A stretch of 63,644 nt of DNA from Moritella dasanensis ArB 0140 (GTDB taxonomy: Bacteria; Pseudomonadota; Gammaproteobacteria; Enterobacterales; Moritellaceae). The stretch spans positions 1 to 63,644 of the forward strand of contig NZ_AKXQ01000028.1 in NCBI RefSeq assembly GCF_000276805.1, read 5' to 3'. Position 1 is the stretch's first letter, and each line of letters starts with the position of its first letter. The notes below the pieces were generated by a model. It saw only the letters and a list, made by a program, of their open reading frames with translations, was not told the origin of the DNA and made no database searches. A program made the translations under genes and the position numbers. Positions 1-7,887 of the stretch are shown one piece after another.

Positions 1-437
1 CTAATCTGCAAACAGCACAAACTAATTTTATTGCGGCGCTCGCACAGTGTGAAGCGGCGCTGGAAATCTTTAGGGCGCAAAACTCTGGGCACCTAGTGAC
101 AATTTCTTCTATCAGCGCTGTACGAGGATTCCGCCGTGCGTTAACTGTGTATGCAGCCACTAAAGCAGCACTAACATCATTAACGGAAGGCATCAGGATT
201 GACGTGATGGATACGCCAATAAAAGTGAGTTGTATTCATCCTGGGTTTATTCGCACTGAGATGAATGAAAAAGTAAAAACAGCCCCTTTCATGATAGATG
301 CTGAAGCGGGTTGCAAAGCGATAGTGAAAGCAATTAATAAAGAAAAAGCGAATAGCTATGTACCAAGTTACCCTTGGGCTATTATGCATTTATTACTACG
401 TGTGGCTCCTACGAGTTTGATCCGAAAAATGAGTTAA
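1..437 (+). CDS. Short-chain dehydrogenase/reductase, 5' end missing
   Basis: The reading frame is open from the left edge (first full codon at 3), so the N-terminal Rossmann nucleotide-binding part lies outside the window. What remains is the catalytic half of a classical SDR: a TISSIS segment with the catalytic serine, then VYAATK supplying the YxxxK tyrosine and lysine, then an HPGFIRTEM segment typical of the loop after beta-strand 6. The C-terminus is hydrophobic (MHLLLRVAP), as in SDRs of the membrane-associated acyl or steroid type. It should be an NAD(P)-dependent oxidoreductase; the substrate cannot be read. The GTG at 96 is an internal codon, not a start. Confidence 0.85.
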   Translation, partial: NLQTAQTNFIAALAQCEAALEIFRAQNSGHLVTISSISAVRGFRRALTVYAATKAALTSLTEGIRIDVMDTPIKVSCIHPGFIRTEMNEKVKTAPFMIDAEAGCKAIVKAINKEKANSYVPSYPWAIMHLLLRVAPTSLIRKMS

Positions 438-579
438 TACGCCATCGTTACTGCTTCAATCGTTAATCTGGCTTTCACAATATGCTTATATCGGCTTGCT
501 CATGTGTATCTTTCTTTTACCATTGATTTTAAAATATTATATCGAAAATAACGATTAAGATATTGAGCTTAGGGTATAT

Positions 580-1269
580 ATGAACATCTTCTTGCATAAG
601 TTAAATGCACACGGAAAATTTGATGGCCTTTTGACTAGGGTAGATAGCCTTTTTGATAAAGCACTCGAATGTATTGGTGAAAAACTGCCTTTGGAAGAAA
701 TTAATATTGATGTGATTATTTCTGAAGGTGACTTTGTAATACCAGAGTTTGGTTTCTGTGGATACAGTCCATCATCGGGACAAATAATGTTGTTTTTTGA
801 TTTGAATAATGAAAATTTGGATACTTGTCTTGATGCCGAATTCATGCCTAGCCTTGGGCACGAAATTCATCACTGCTTTCGACATAAAGGCGTTGGATAT
901 GGTAAGACGCTTCAGGAAGCAGTAATAAGCGAAGGGTTAGCTTGCCACTTTGAAGTAGAGCTTAGGAATGGTGATGTTCCATTTTATGCACAAGCAATAA
1001 ACCAAGATATGATTGATGTCCTACATTCAAAAATGCTAAATGAAGCTGCTAATTTGACTTACGACCACAATGTTTGGTTTTTTGGGACTGAGCCTGATTC
1101 AATACCTCTGCATGCAGGATATACATTGGGATATTGTATTGTTTCAAACTATATAAAAGCAACTGGAACCCCTGCATCACAGCTATGGAATGTATCGGCA
1201 AATGAGTTTTTTGATGGCACTTTGCTACAGGCAGAAAACGATCATGTACTTAAGGGCAGTTCAAGATGA
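580..1269 (+). CDS. DUF2268-type predicted zinc protease
   Basis: This 229-residue protein carries HEIHH at residues 94-98, a zincin HExxH motif, followed about 20 residues later by an EGLACHFE segment that could give the third metal ligand. That pairing is characteristic of the DUF2268 family of predicted Zn-dependent proteases. No signal peptide or membrane helix is seen, so it is probably cytoplasmic. The start at 580 is the first ATG of the frame; the upstream sequence gives a weak ribosome binding site. yqfB follows 15 bp downstream on the same strand, so the two may be cotranscribed. The substrate is unknown. Confidence 0.75.
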   Translation: MNIFLHKLNAHGKFDGLLTRVDSLFDKALECIGEKLPLEEINIDVIISEGDFVIPEFGFCGYSPSSGQIMLFFDLNNENLDTCLDAEFMPSLGHEIHHCFRHKGVGYGKTLQEAVISEGLACHFEVELRNGDVPFYAQAINQDMIDVLHSKMLNEAANLTYDHNVWFFGTEPDSIPLHAGYTLGYCIVSNYIKATGTPASQLWNVSANEFFDGTLLQAENDHVLKGSSR

Positions 1270-1284
1270 AACTAGGTGTAAACG

Positions 1285-1605
1285 ATGTATAGTTGTATGA
1301 CATTTTTTCAACGATTAGAACGTTCGATTCTGTCGGGTAACAAGACCGCGACGATCCGTGATAAGTCCGATAGTCATTATTCAGTTGGTCAGATATTAAA
1401 TGCCTGCACTCATGAAGATAATCGTAAAATGTGTCAAATAGAAATACTGAACATTGAGACTGTGAAGTTTAGTGAATTAAATCGGACACATGCCAAAGCT
1501 GAAAACTTACCGTTTGTGTTTATGCTTAAGTGGATAGTTCGAAAGATTTATCCGACTGAAAATGATTTATTTTTTATAAGTTTCAGAGTTTTAAGTATCG
1601 GATGA
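1285..1605 (+). CDS. yqfB: ASCH-domain protein, YqfB-like (N4-acetylcytidine amidohydrolase family)
   Basis: The 106-residue product matches the pattern of E. coli YqfB: a TFFQR start, then GNKTATIRD with the lysine and threonine of the family active site, then a conserved HAKAENL segment with the glutamate, and a KIYP segment near the C-terminus. E. coli YqfB hydrolyses N4-acetylcytidine; the same activity is inferred here. Translation may begin at 1285 or at the ATG at 1297, which gives MTFFQR and fits the family better. It ends 8 bp from the end of the convergent LysR gene. A decayed second copy lies at 15577-15787. Confidence 0.8.
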   Translation: MYSCMTFFQRLERSILSGNKTATIRDKSDSHYSVGQILNACTHEDNRKMCQIEILNIETVKFSELNRTHAKAENLPFVFMLKWIVRKIYPTENDLFFISFRVLSIG

Positions 1606-1613
1606 ATTTTCAT

Positions 1614-2504
1614 CTATGTTGGTTGACGTTGTAAGTGCTCAACAAACATCGATATTTTTTTTGCTAAGTGCTTTCTAGAAGCATAAAAGGCGTACAGCAC
1701 TAAATCTTCAGGTTTATCCTCTAGTTCTACAATTTCTAAAGATCCTGCATTTATCTCATCAATACATGATTCGATTGGCAATATAGCAAACCCTAACCCT
1801 GCTAACGCACCAGATCTAGCAAAACTACCACTGTTAACCTTAAATGAAGACTGCACTTTTTGCATAATAAGCTCGCCTTTTGAGGTTTTGAAAATCCATG
1901 GTGACCCATTCAAAGCGGTTAAACTAGTGATGCAGGGTACGTGACTTAAATCAGTGATTTTATAAGGAAGAACACAAGTTTGAATTAGCTTAGGTGATGC
2001 CATTACAGCACTTGGCCAACGTCTAATTTCTCTTGCGACCCAATTGCTGTCAGGTATTTTTCCACGATGAAAGCTTAAGATTAAATCAAACCCATCGAGT
2101 AAATCTTCTTTTGGACTTAAACTCGTATCACAACATAATGATATTGAAGGGTGTTGGATACAAAAAGAAACCACAGCTTGAGCCAATGCAGGAATATCTG
2201 GCATAAGGACTCTGAGCTGCCCCATTACTTTATGAGAGTGTCGTGTTACTTCTTCAAGTGCATTATTAAGCTCTGCTAACAATGGGAGTGTTGATGAATA
2301 GAGTTGTTCGCCTGCACCTGTCGGGGTCATTCGACGCGTAGTCCTTTCAAATAACCTTGTGTTCAGCTTTTCTTCTAATAATGCTATATGACGACTGACA
2401 TTTGATGTCGGCAAATTCATAAACTCAGCAGCCCTCTTAAAACTATTGTTCTCGTAGACACAATGAAAGCTTTTTAGCCATTGAGGCTCTATTTGATTAA
2501 TCAT
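1614..2504 (-). CDS. LysR-family transcriptional regulator
   Basis: The protein starts with an N-terminal winged helix-turn-helix (WLKSFHCVYENNSFKRAAEF, then SNVSRHIALLEEKL) and continues into a LysR substrate-binding domain, about 296 residues in all. I chose the ATG at 2504 because AGGATAAAG lies just upstream and the next residues begin the HTH directly; an in-frame extension to 2588 would add 28 residues with no family match. It is divergent from the MFS transporter at 2610 with about 105 bp between, the usual arrangement when a LysR protein controls its neighbour. The effector molecule is unknown. Confidence 0.88.
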   Translation of the reverse strand: MINQIEPQWLKSFHCVYENNSFKRAAEFMNLPTSNVSRHIALLEEKLNTRLFERTTRRMTPTGAGEQLYSSTLPLLAELNNALEEVTRHSHKVMGQLRVLMPDIPALAQAVVSFCIQHPSISLCCDTSLSPKEDLLDGFDLILSFHRGKIPDSNWVAREIRRWPSAVMASPKLIQTCVLPYKITDLSHVPCITSLTALNGSPWIFKTSKGELIMQKVQSSFKVNSGSFARSGALAGLGFAILPIESCIDEINAGSLEIVELEDKPEDLVLYAFYASRKHLAKKISMFVEHLQRQPT

Positions 2505-2609
2505 CTTTATCCTAAAATGTTGGATTATAAAACCCATTTTAGCGGCTTTATTGCCAAATTTAGGTTTGTATAATACCACTATTATCAATAATAATTTACA
2601 GGATAAATA

Positions 2610-3842
2610 TTGTCTACTTCAACTATTAAGTCTTTTGGACTATCGCGTTATAACATTGTAATTTGTTTCATGATCCACTTTTTGGTTGCACTTGATGCTC
2701 TCGTTATTGTTCCTTTTAGCTCAACAATGGCTTTGCATTTAGGGGCGGACGCCTCTCAGGCAGGTTACCTTGTTTCGGCCTATGCAATGGCAGCGGCGAT
2801 CACATGCTTACTCACAAAAGGGTCTTCAGATATTAATCGAGAAATAAAACGAATTTACTTTTATCTCGTAGGAATAACGTTAACTACATGGTTAACTACA
2901 TTTTTGAGTGACTTTAATATATTAATTTTATGTCGGCTATTAACTGGATTTTTTGGTGGGGCGTTAGTGGTTTTAAACCTAAATTATCTAATTCAGATTT
3001 CTAGTGAAGAGAAAAGGAAACAGAATATAGCGATATTGCTGAGCTCATTCCCACTTGCACTTGCGGTTGGAGTTCCAAGTATTATCGTTTTGTCTTCAGG
3101 TAGTTCTTGGCAATTAGCTTTTCAAATTATAGGTTCTGCATTGGTGCTAATGGGTATTTTATTCTTTATATCGACTCGGAACATAACAAAGGATCACTCG
3201 CAAGATCTTATCTGTTCTAACGACAATAAATTGCTTTTAGCCGAAACTTTAAAAAATCGTGATGTCCGTTTTTCGGTAACGCTGGCTTTTAGTGCTGTGT
3301 TGGGTACCTTTTTGGTTTCTACGCAGTTCCCTGTAATGCTTTCCGTTAATCTAAACATATCTCCAAAACTATTAAGTTTTTGTTACGCGATAAGTGGGGT
3401 TTGCTCTTTCATTACAATGCAATATTACGGGATAGTTAAAATGAGTGACCTAACGGTAGGCAGGGTAATAATTTTACTTTCGGTAGTTATGGCAGTATCG
3501 ATTACTCTGGGGTTTAGAACAGAAAATGTAGACCTAGCGGCTATTGCCTTTATTGTTTTTGTCATAGTGAGTTCAACTCGAACACTGATACTCGTAACAG
3601 AATTAATATGTTCAATTCCCACGCAAGAGCGTCTATTTTTGATTAGTTTACAAAATTCTCTCCAGCATTTTGCTGTAGGGCTGGGTAGTATGTTTAGCAG
3701 TCTTCTTATTTACTCTCGGCCTGACTTATCTTTAGATTTTTCAAACCTGATCATCGTTTCACTTATTATGGCGAGCGGCACTCCTATACTTTGGATTTTT
3801 TATAGAAAGAATAGTCTATTCAATTACCACTCCAATGACTAA
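2610..3842 (+). CDS. MFS transporter, probable drug/metabolite efflux (DHA1-like)
   Basis: This 410-residue protein has about 12 hydrophobic segments. After an N-terminal helix comes a region with AGYLVSAYAMAAAITCLLT, typical of helix 2 in drug:proton antiporter-1 members, and a CRLLTGFFGGALVVL helix 4 matching the family's R-rich signature. Translation most likely begins at TTG 2610, preceded by AGGATAAA at good spacing; the first ATG would delete the first transmembrane helix. It is divergent from the LysR gene, which probably controls it. The substrate cannot be told from sequence. Confidence 0.82.
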   Translation: MSTSTIKSFGLSRYNIVICFMIHFLVALDALVIVPFSSTMALHLGADASQAGYLVSAYAMAAAITCLLTKGSSDINREIKRIYFYLVGITLTTWLTTFLSDFNILILCRLLTGFFGGALVVLNLNYLIQISSEEKRKQNIAILLSSFPLALAVGVPSIIVLSSGSSWQLAFQIIGSALVLMGILFFISTRNITKDHSQDLICSNDNKLLLAETLKNRDVRFSVTLAFSAVLGTFLVSTQFPVMLSVNLNISPKLLSFCYAISGVCSFITMQYYGIVKMSDLTVGRVIILLSVVMAVSITLGFRTENVDLAAIAFIVFVIVSSTRTLILVTELICSIPTQERLFLISLQNSLQHFAVGLGSMFSSLLIYSRPDLSLDFSNLIIVSLIMASGTPILWIFYRKNSLFNYHSND

Positions 3843-3899
3843 ACAAATTTTGTGACGCCTCACTTGATAAAATGTATCGGACCTTATCCCAATACAGAG

Positions 3900-3930
3900 C
3901 TAGAACCACCAGCTTGGCAGGTGGCTCTAG
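3900..3930. terminator. Inverted repeat between convergent genes
   Basis: Two 11-bp arms, CTAGAACCACC and GGTGGCTCTAG, pair with one mismatch around a 9-nt loop. They lie between the ends of the MFS gene and the FMN reductase gene, where a bidirectional terminator is expected. There is no strong T run, so the assignment is tentative. Confidence 0.5.
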
Positions 3931-3942
3931 TATTGTTAGCTG

Positions 3943-4536
3943 TTACATCCCATAGCGGAATGCTTTGCCCGCATTAACCATATCGCGATGTACAGGAGCG
4001 AGTGCATTGGCGTAGGCGGCGAGCAGTCGCATCGTATATTCGCTGCGAGCATGCAGATGCTGATCGGTACATTTATACTCAGCTGTCAAAATATCTTCGC
4101 AATCACGAAAAATCAGATGATCCGGTAAAAAACACGCATGATTATTCTTGTTACCAGTCATACGTAACTCACTGATCGGGTAGACACCATTGATACTGGC
4201 TGAAACGCTCACCAAAAGTGCTGCTTTGTGAGCCAGTTCCTCATCGGAGGTCAGCATCAAAAAGTTCTTCAATGCAGGCGTCGCCATTCCATGCCATTCT
4301 GGAGTAATAAAAATGAAAGCATCTGATTGCTTAAGAATTTGAGCAACAGGTTTCCATTGATCCCATTCCTCAGTGCCTTGCCATACACCCTCATTCCAAA
4401 GCGGTAGATTCAGTTGGTGTAAATCGAGCACCGTTGTCTTGTCAAAATGGGGTTCTGCCAGCGCTTGAAGGTAATTGGCGACATTTAAGCTTTGGGAATG
4501 TGCTCTTTGACTTCCTGATACGATAGTAATGTTCAT
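3943..4536 (-). CDS. NADPH-dependent FMN reductase family protein
   Basis: The 197-residue product begins with a flavodoxin-like beta strand and phosphate loop, ITIVSGSQRAHSQS, which binds the FMN phosphate in this family. It continues with FITPEWHGMATPALKNFL, corresponding to the conserved PEYN.S.P..LKN motif around the isoalloxazine ring; here tryptophan-histidine replaces the common tyrosine-asparagine. Relatives reduce quinones, azo dyes, chromate or FMN with NAD(P)H. Its start overlaps the stop of the EamA transporter by 4 bp, so the two are translationally coupled and form an operon facing the marR gene. Confidence 0.82.
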   Translation of the reverse strand: MNITIVSGSQRAHSQSLNVANYLQALAEPHFDKTTVLDLHQLNLPLWNEGVWQGTEEWDQWKPVAQILKQSDAFIFITPEWHGMATPALKNFLMLTSDEELAHKAALLVSVSASINGVYPISELRMTGNKNNHACFLPDHLIFRDCEDILTAEYKCTDQHLHARSEYTMRLLAAYANALAPVHRDMVNAGKAFRYGM

Positions 4537-5444
4537 ATTAATTCCTTTTTATGGTTTGAAATTGTACGTAGATGATTGGTTTGTGGGGATGAGCGAGGCA
4601 CAGCCAGCACAATTGAAAATAAAACGACTAAGGCACCAAGTAATTGAGGCCAAGTCAGCGTTTGATCTAGGATTAGATATCCAAGAAAGCATGCTGAAAC
4701 ACTGCTTAGAAATCCGAGAAAAGAGACAGTCACCGGAGGCAGTTTTTCGATACCGCGAAACCAGAGAAAGTAACCTAAAATGGCACCAATCAGGCTCAGA
4801 TATCCATAACCAAAGAAGTTGATAGGCGTAAGTTGGGTTGGAACGCCTTCTAGCCAAATTGAGACCGGTAACAACATTATGCCGCCAAATAACAATTGCC
4901 AACCTGTGAATCCAAGCATTGTCATGCCTGTAGGACGACCCCATCTTTTTGTTAGTACCACGCCTAAACCCATGCTCAATGCGCCGAGTAACGCGATCAA
5001 TACGCCTTCGATATTAAGTTCAGCTGAGTTGTTTAGCACTAGCAATCCAATACCGATAATACCTAATCCACTGGCTGCTAGCTGTTGCTGCGTGAAGTTG
5101 GTATTCAGTAGGTATCTACTCATGGTCATTACAATAAGAGGCTGGATAGACATCACCATCGATGCCATTCCACCTGGCAGGTAGGTTGCTGCGAAAAATA
5201 AACAATAGAAAAATAACCCGATGTTTAGAAAACCGAGCACTGCCATACGACGCCACCATAATCCAGTAGGACATGCTCGGCTGATAAGCACCAATAGCAC
5301 ACCAGCTGGTAGCGCTCGTATTGTTGAAGCAATAAGCGGACTGTCTGGTGGAAGTGCTTCTGTTGTCACTATATAAGTACTGCCCCAGACAATAGGCGCA
5401 ATTGCGGTTAACGCTATAGTCTTAATTTGCTGGATCCTGTTCAT
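4533..5444 (-). CDS. EamA/DMT-superfamily permease
   Basis: The 303-residue protein has ten hydrophobic segments in two repeats of five, the EamA (DUF6) layout. The first half begins with IAPIVWGSTYIVTTEALP, a typical RhaT/YdcZ-like opening with the WGS motif, and the second half carries GFTGWQLLFGG and LGYFLWFRGIEKLPP. Family members export amino acids, purines or small metabolites across the inner membrane. It is first in a two-gene operon with the FMN reductase and is divergent from marR, with operator-like dyads in the gap, so MarR probably represses it. Substrate unknown. Confidence 0.85.
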   Translation of the reverse strand: MNRIQQIKTIALTAIAPIVWGSTYIVTTEALPPDSPLIASTIRALPAGVLLVLISRACPTGLWWRRMAVLGFLNIGLFFYCLFFAATYLPGGMASMVMSIQPLIVMTMSRYLLNTNFTQQQLAASGLGIIGIGLLVLNNSAELNIEGVLIALLGALSMGLGVVLTKRWGRPTGMTMLGFTGWQLLFGGIMLLPVSIWLEGVPTQLTPINFFGYGYLSLIGAILGYFLWFRGIEKLPPVTVSFLGFLSSVSACFLGYLILDQTLTWPQLLGALVVLFSIVLAVPRSSPQTNHLRTISNHKKELI

Positions 5445-5487
5445 AATTCGTCCTGACTAATTAGTTTGTTATCTCTAACGAAAGTGT

Positions 5488-5558
5488 CTTTTGTAAAAGT
5501 TACTTTCTATAAAGTAATTGAGTTTTCATCTTTAATCAAGTATCTTTTTGAAAAGATA
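5488..5558. promoter_or_regulatory. Three dyads in the eamA/marR divergent promoter
   Basis: Three AT-rich inverted repeats lie within 71 bp: CTTTTGTAAAAG at 5488-5499, TTACTTTCTATAAAGTAA at 5500-5517 and the perfect 8-bp-arm dyad TATCTTTTTGAAAAGATA at 5541-5558. All share a CTTT...AAAG core. MarR proteins bind palindromes of about this length, so these are good candidates for autoregulation and for control of the divergent transporter operon. Confidence 0.55.
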
Positions 5559-5576
5559 TTTATTTGAGAGATAAAC

Positions 5577-6062
5577 ATGTCATCAGACAAAGTAGATAAA
5601 ATCCTCGCTCAATGGCTCACGGTTAGGCCTGACCTCGATTGTTCTGCAATGGGTGTTGTCGGGCGATTACGTAAAACTAGCGGTGTATGGAAGAATAAGA
5701 TGGACCCAGTTTTTCAAGAGCACGGGCTGAGCAGTATCGAGTTTGATATTTTGGCTACGATGCGCCGCAGTGGTACTTCACCTGTCACACCAACTGAGTT
5801 GTATCAGACTCTGATGCTTTCCTCTGGTGCAGTCAGTACGCGTATCGAAAAATTGGTGAAAAGTGGTTTTGTACAACGTATTGCCAGTGAACATGACAGA
5901 CGCAGCTGTAAAGTGACACTGACCAAAGAGGGCATTGAGTTGGTAGACACAGCGTTGAACGCGCATGTTGCTAATATGGATAATATATTGGAGGTACTTA
6001 GCCACGAAGAACAGGAGCAGTTGGCAAACTTGTTAAGAAAAATATTGTTGGCAGAGCAATAA
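5577..6062 (+). CDS. MarR-family transcriptional regulator
   Basis: The 161-residue product has the MarR winged HTH: SSIEFDILATMRRSG, then PTELYQTLMLSSGAVSTRIEKLVKSGFVQR as the recognition part, then HDRRSCKVTLTKEG as the wing with its conserved DRR. The flanking helices would form the dimer interface. It starts at ATG 5577, after GAGATAAAC. It is divergent from the EamA-FMN reductase operon, with dyads between them. By analogy with other MarR proteins it should be a repressor released by a small ligand; the ligand is unknown. Confidence 0.9.
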   Translation: MSSDKVDKILAQWLTVRPDLDCSAMGVVGRLRKTSGVWKNKMDPVFQEHGLSSIEFDILATMRRSGTSPVTPTELYQTLMLSSGAVSTRIEKLVKSGFVQRIASEHDRRSCKVTLTKEGIELVDTALNAHVANMDNILEVLSHEEQEQLANLLRKILLAEQ

Positions 6063-6077
6063 CGAACAGTAGCTTTT

Positions 6078-6111
6078 AATTATATATTTCTAATATTAGA
6101 AATATATAATT
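6078..6111. repeat. 34-bp perfect palindrome, no loop
   Basis: A 17-bp arm beginning AATTATATATTTC is followed directly by its exact reverse complement, with the centre between 6094 and 6095. It lies 16 bp after the marR stop and is 85% A+T. It could be a terminator hairpin for marR, a cruciform-forming site or an operator for the downstream merR gene. Confidence 0.8.
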
Positions 6112-6233
6112 GTATAACCTGATTTACAGGGATGAATCGAAAACGGTGATCAGTATTGCTTAGCCACTACAATGTGAAGGGCTAGAGTGAATTTGTGAAT
6201 AAAAATCATTATATCTATGTGAGTCATTAATCT

Positions 6234-6572
6234 ATGTATATCGGTGAAGCATCAAAAAAAACAGGTTTATCTATCAAGGCTATTCGGTTTTATGAACAAA
6301 TAGGCTTGATCAGGCCGCCAGAAAGAGTCGGTAGATATAGGATATACAAAGACACAGAAATAGAACTTCTTCTACTCATTAAAGAGGCCAAAGAGTTAGG
6401 GGTAACCCTGTCTCAACTTAAGGGCGTTATTGTTTACAGTCATGGCAAGGTTGACTGGGCTAAGATAAAACTATTTTTGGCTGAATTAAGAAAACAGTTA
6501 ATTAATCAAATCGATGATATAAAGAAAAAAATAGCCAACCTTGACGCGTGTTATGACCAAATAAATCCTTAG
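6234..6572 (+). CDS. MerR-family transcriptional regulator
   Basis: The 112-residue protein opens with the MerR DNA-binding domain: IGEASKKTGLSIKAIRFYEQIGLI (HTH with the conserved RFYE), then RYRIY and a LLLLIKEAKELGVTLSQLK segment. A short coiled-coil dimerisation helix follows. The tail lacks a clear metal-binding cysteine cluster (one cysteine, in LDACYDQ), so it is not a classical metal sensor; it looks more like the redox- or aldehyde-responsive group. A MerR-type promoter sits just downstream, before the oxidoreductase gene, which is the probable target. Confidence 0.88.
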   Translation: MYIGEASKKTGLSIKAIRFYEQIGLIRPPERVGRYRIYKDTEIELLLLIKEAKELGVTLSQLKGVIVYSHGKVDWAKIKLFLAELRKQLINQIDDIKKKIANLDACYDQINP

Positions 6573-6579
6573 CAAGTGC

Positions 6580-6611
6580 TTGACTCTACCCTAATGAGGA
6601 GACTGTAGACT
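6580..6611 (+). promoter_or_regulatory. MerR-type promoter with 20-bp spacer
   Basis: TTGACT at 6580-6585 and TAGACT at 6606-6611 are separated by 20 bp, too long for normal sigma-70 use but characteristic of MerR-activated promoters, where the regulator underwinds the spacer. A TCTAC...GTAGA dyad overlaps both boxes. It precedes the oxidoreductase start at 6643 by about 30 bp. Confidence 0.7.
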
Positions 6612-6642
6612 GTATCTCAAATAACCCATGTTGGAGAATGAG

Positions 6643-7566
6643 ATGAAAGGTTTAGTCGTTAATAATGAAAATAATATCGAGCTAAGAAACAACTTGATAA
6701 AGCCTGTAGCAGGGCAAGGCGAAATACTAATTCAAATAAAAAGCGCGTCGGTTAATCCGTTTGATGTGGAGAGTGCGAAGGGAACTTATGACGGTTATTT
6801 TGCTGAATATGGTTTTGATAAAGAAGTGAAGACTGGACTGGAATTTTCAGGTGTCGTGATGAGTGACGGTGAGAACTTTAGTCACGGTGATAATGTATTT
6901 GGCTATGTCCATATGTTAACTGGGTGGAAAACCCATGCAGAATATATAGCCGTTGATGAAAACTATGTGGCTTTAATGCCAGATGAATTGAGCTACTCTC
7001 AAGCCGCTGCGATTCCGCTTGGGACATTGACAACCTTAGTTGCTTTGCAGGATTTAGGGCATCTAAAAGCGGGTATGAAATTATTGATTAATGGAGCTTC
7101 GGGTGGTCTTGGTATTCAGGGTATCCAAATCGGTAAGATTTTAGGAGCACATGTATCTGCGATTGCCGGAAGCGAGCAAGAGGAGTTCTTACTCTCTTAT
7201 GGTGCGGATCAAGTCTATGATTACAATCAAACCAAAATTGGCGACATTGCCGGTACCTTCGACGTTATCCTTGATTTAACCAATGTGCAAAAACTAGAAC
7301 ATATAAAACCGCTGTTAACACCAACGGGTATTTTTATTCCTGGCGAACCGAATGATGAAAATGGTGGCCTGTTAGAGGATCCGCAAGTGGCTTATTTGAT
7401 GGTTGCACATGGTGATCTCACCAAGCTAACGCAAATTGCAAACTGGGTGTCAGAGGGAAGACTAAAAGCCGTCATAGATAGCGAGTTTAGCTTTGCTGAT
7501 TATCAGCAGGCCATTGCTCGTGTCAAAGTAAAAGGCAGAAGAGGACGGATAATCATGAGCTGGTAA
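6643..7566 (+). CDS. Zinc-independent MDR-family NADPH:quinone oxidoreductase-like protein
   Basis: The 307-residue product is a medium-chain dehydrogenase/reductase of the quinone oxidoreductase branch: an N-terminal GroES-like domain (SVNPFDVESAKG, GLEFSGVV) and a Rossmann domain with LINGASGGLGIQGIQIGKILG for NADP binding. The zinc-ligand cysteines of alcohol dehydrogenases are absent. I chose ATG 6643 over 6628 because TTGGAG lies at correct spacing before it. It should reduce quinones or alpha,beta-unsaturated carbonyls. It follows the merR gene and the MerR-type promoter, pointing to induction by an electrophile or similar signal. Confidence 0.85.
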   Translation: MKGLVVNNENNIELRNNLIKPVAGQGEILIQIKSASVNPFDVESAKGTYDGYFAEYGFDKEVKTGLEFSGVVMSDGENFSHGDNVFGYVHMLTGWKTHAEYIAVDENYVALMPDELSYSQAAAIPLGTLTTLVALQDLGHLKAGMKLLINGASGGLGIQGIQIGKILGAHVSAIAGSEQEEFLLSYGADQVYDYNQTKIGDIAGTFDVILDLTNVQKLEHIKPLLTPTGIFIPGEPNDENGGLLEDPQVAYLMVAHGDLTKLTQIANWVSEGRLKAVIDSEFSFADYQQAIARVKVKGRRGRIIMSW

Positions 7567-7576
7567 CTCTTTTTTA

Positions 7577-7749
7577 TGGTCTATATGCTAAAGACCAAAC
7601 ATTATTTTGCAAGCGTTCCATTACATGGGAGTAATGGAACGTAATAAATTCGTCAGTAATTTATTCCTAATGATTATTTACCTTGTTGGAGTCATACATC
7701 TAACAAGGTTTCTTTCAAGTATGGGCTTAGCTCAATTTTGTGCTAAGCC
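7577..7749. repeat. Run of five short inverted repeats
   Basis: Five separate hairpins lie in tandem in the gap between convergent genes: TGGTCT/AGACCA (7577-7597), an 11-bp stem CGTTCCATTAC/GTAATGGAACG with a 6-nt loop (7614-7641), AATAAATT/AATTTATT (7643-7665), ACCTTGTT/AACAAGGT (7680-7709) and GGCTTAGC/GCTAAGCC (7724-7749). The first could terminate the oxidoreductase mRNA. Nothing protein-coding is convincing in 7567-7887: a 78-codon frame at 7607-7843 is broken up by these repeats and has no ribosome binding site. Confidence 0.65.
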
Positions 7750-7887
7750 GTTTCTGCTCCTAAATGAGTTTACGCAAAAATTACAGTTCCTCTCCCCCAA
7801 AAATATATTCATTTGGACAAGTAGATCCAGCATCTCTACCTAAGCGATTCAATCAGAGAAGGCCAAATTGATAGTAAATTTGAGCCA

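Noticed and set aside
7607-7843. 78-codon plus-strand frame between convergent genes
   Set aside because: It is made largely of inverted repeats, has no ribosome binding site and no family resemblance.
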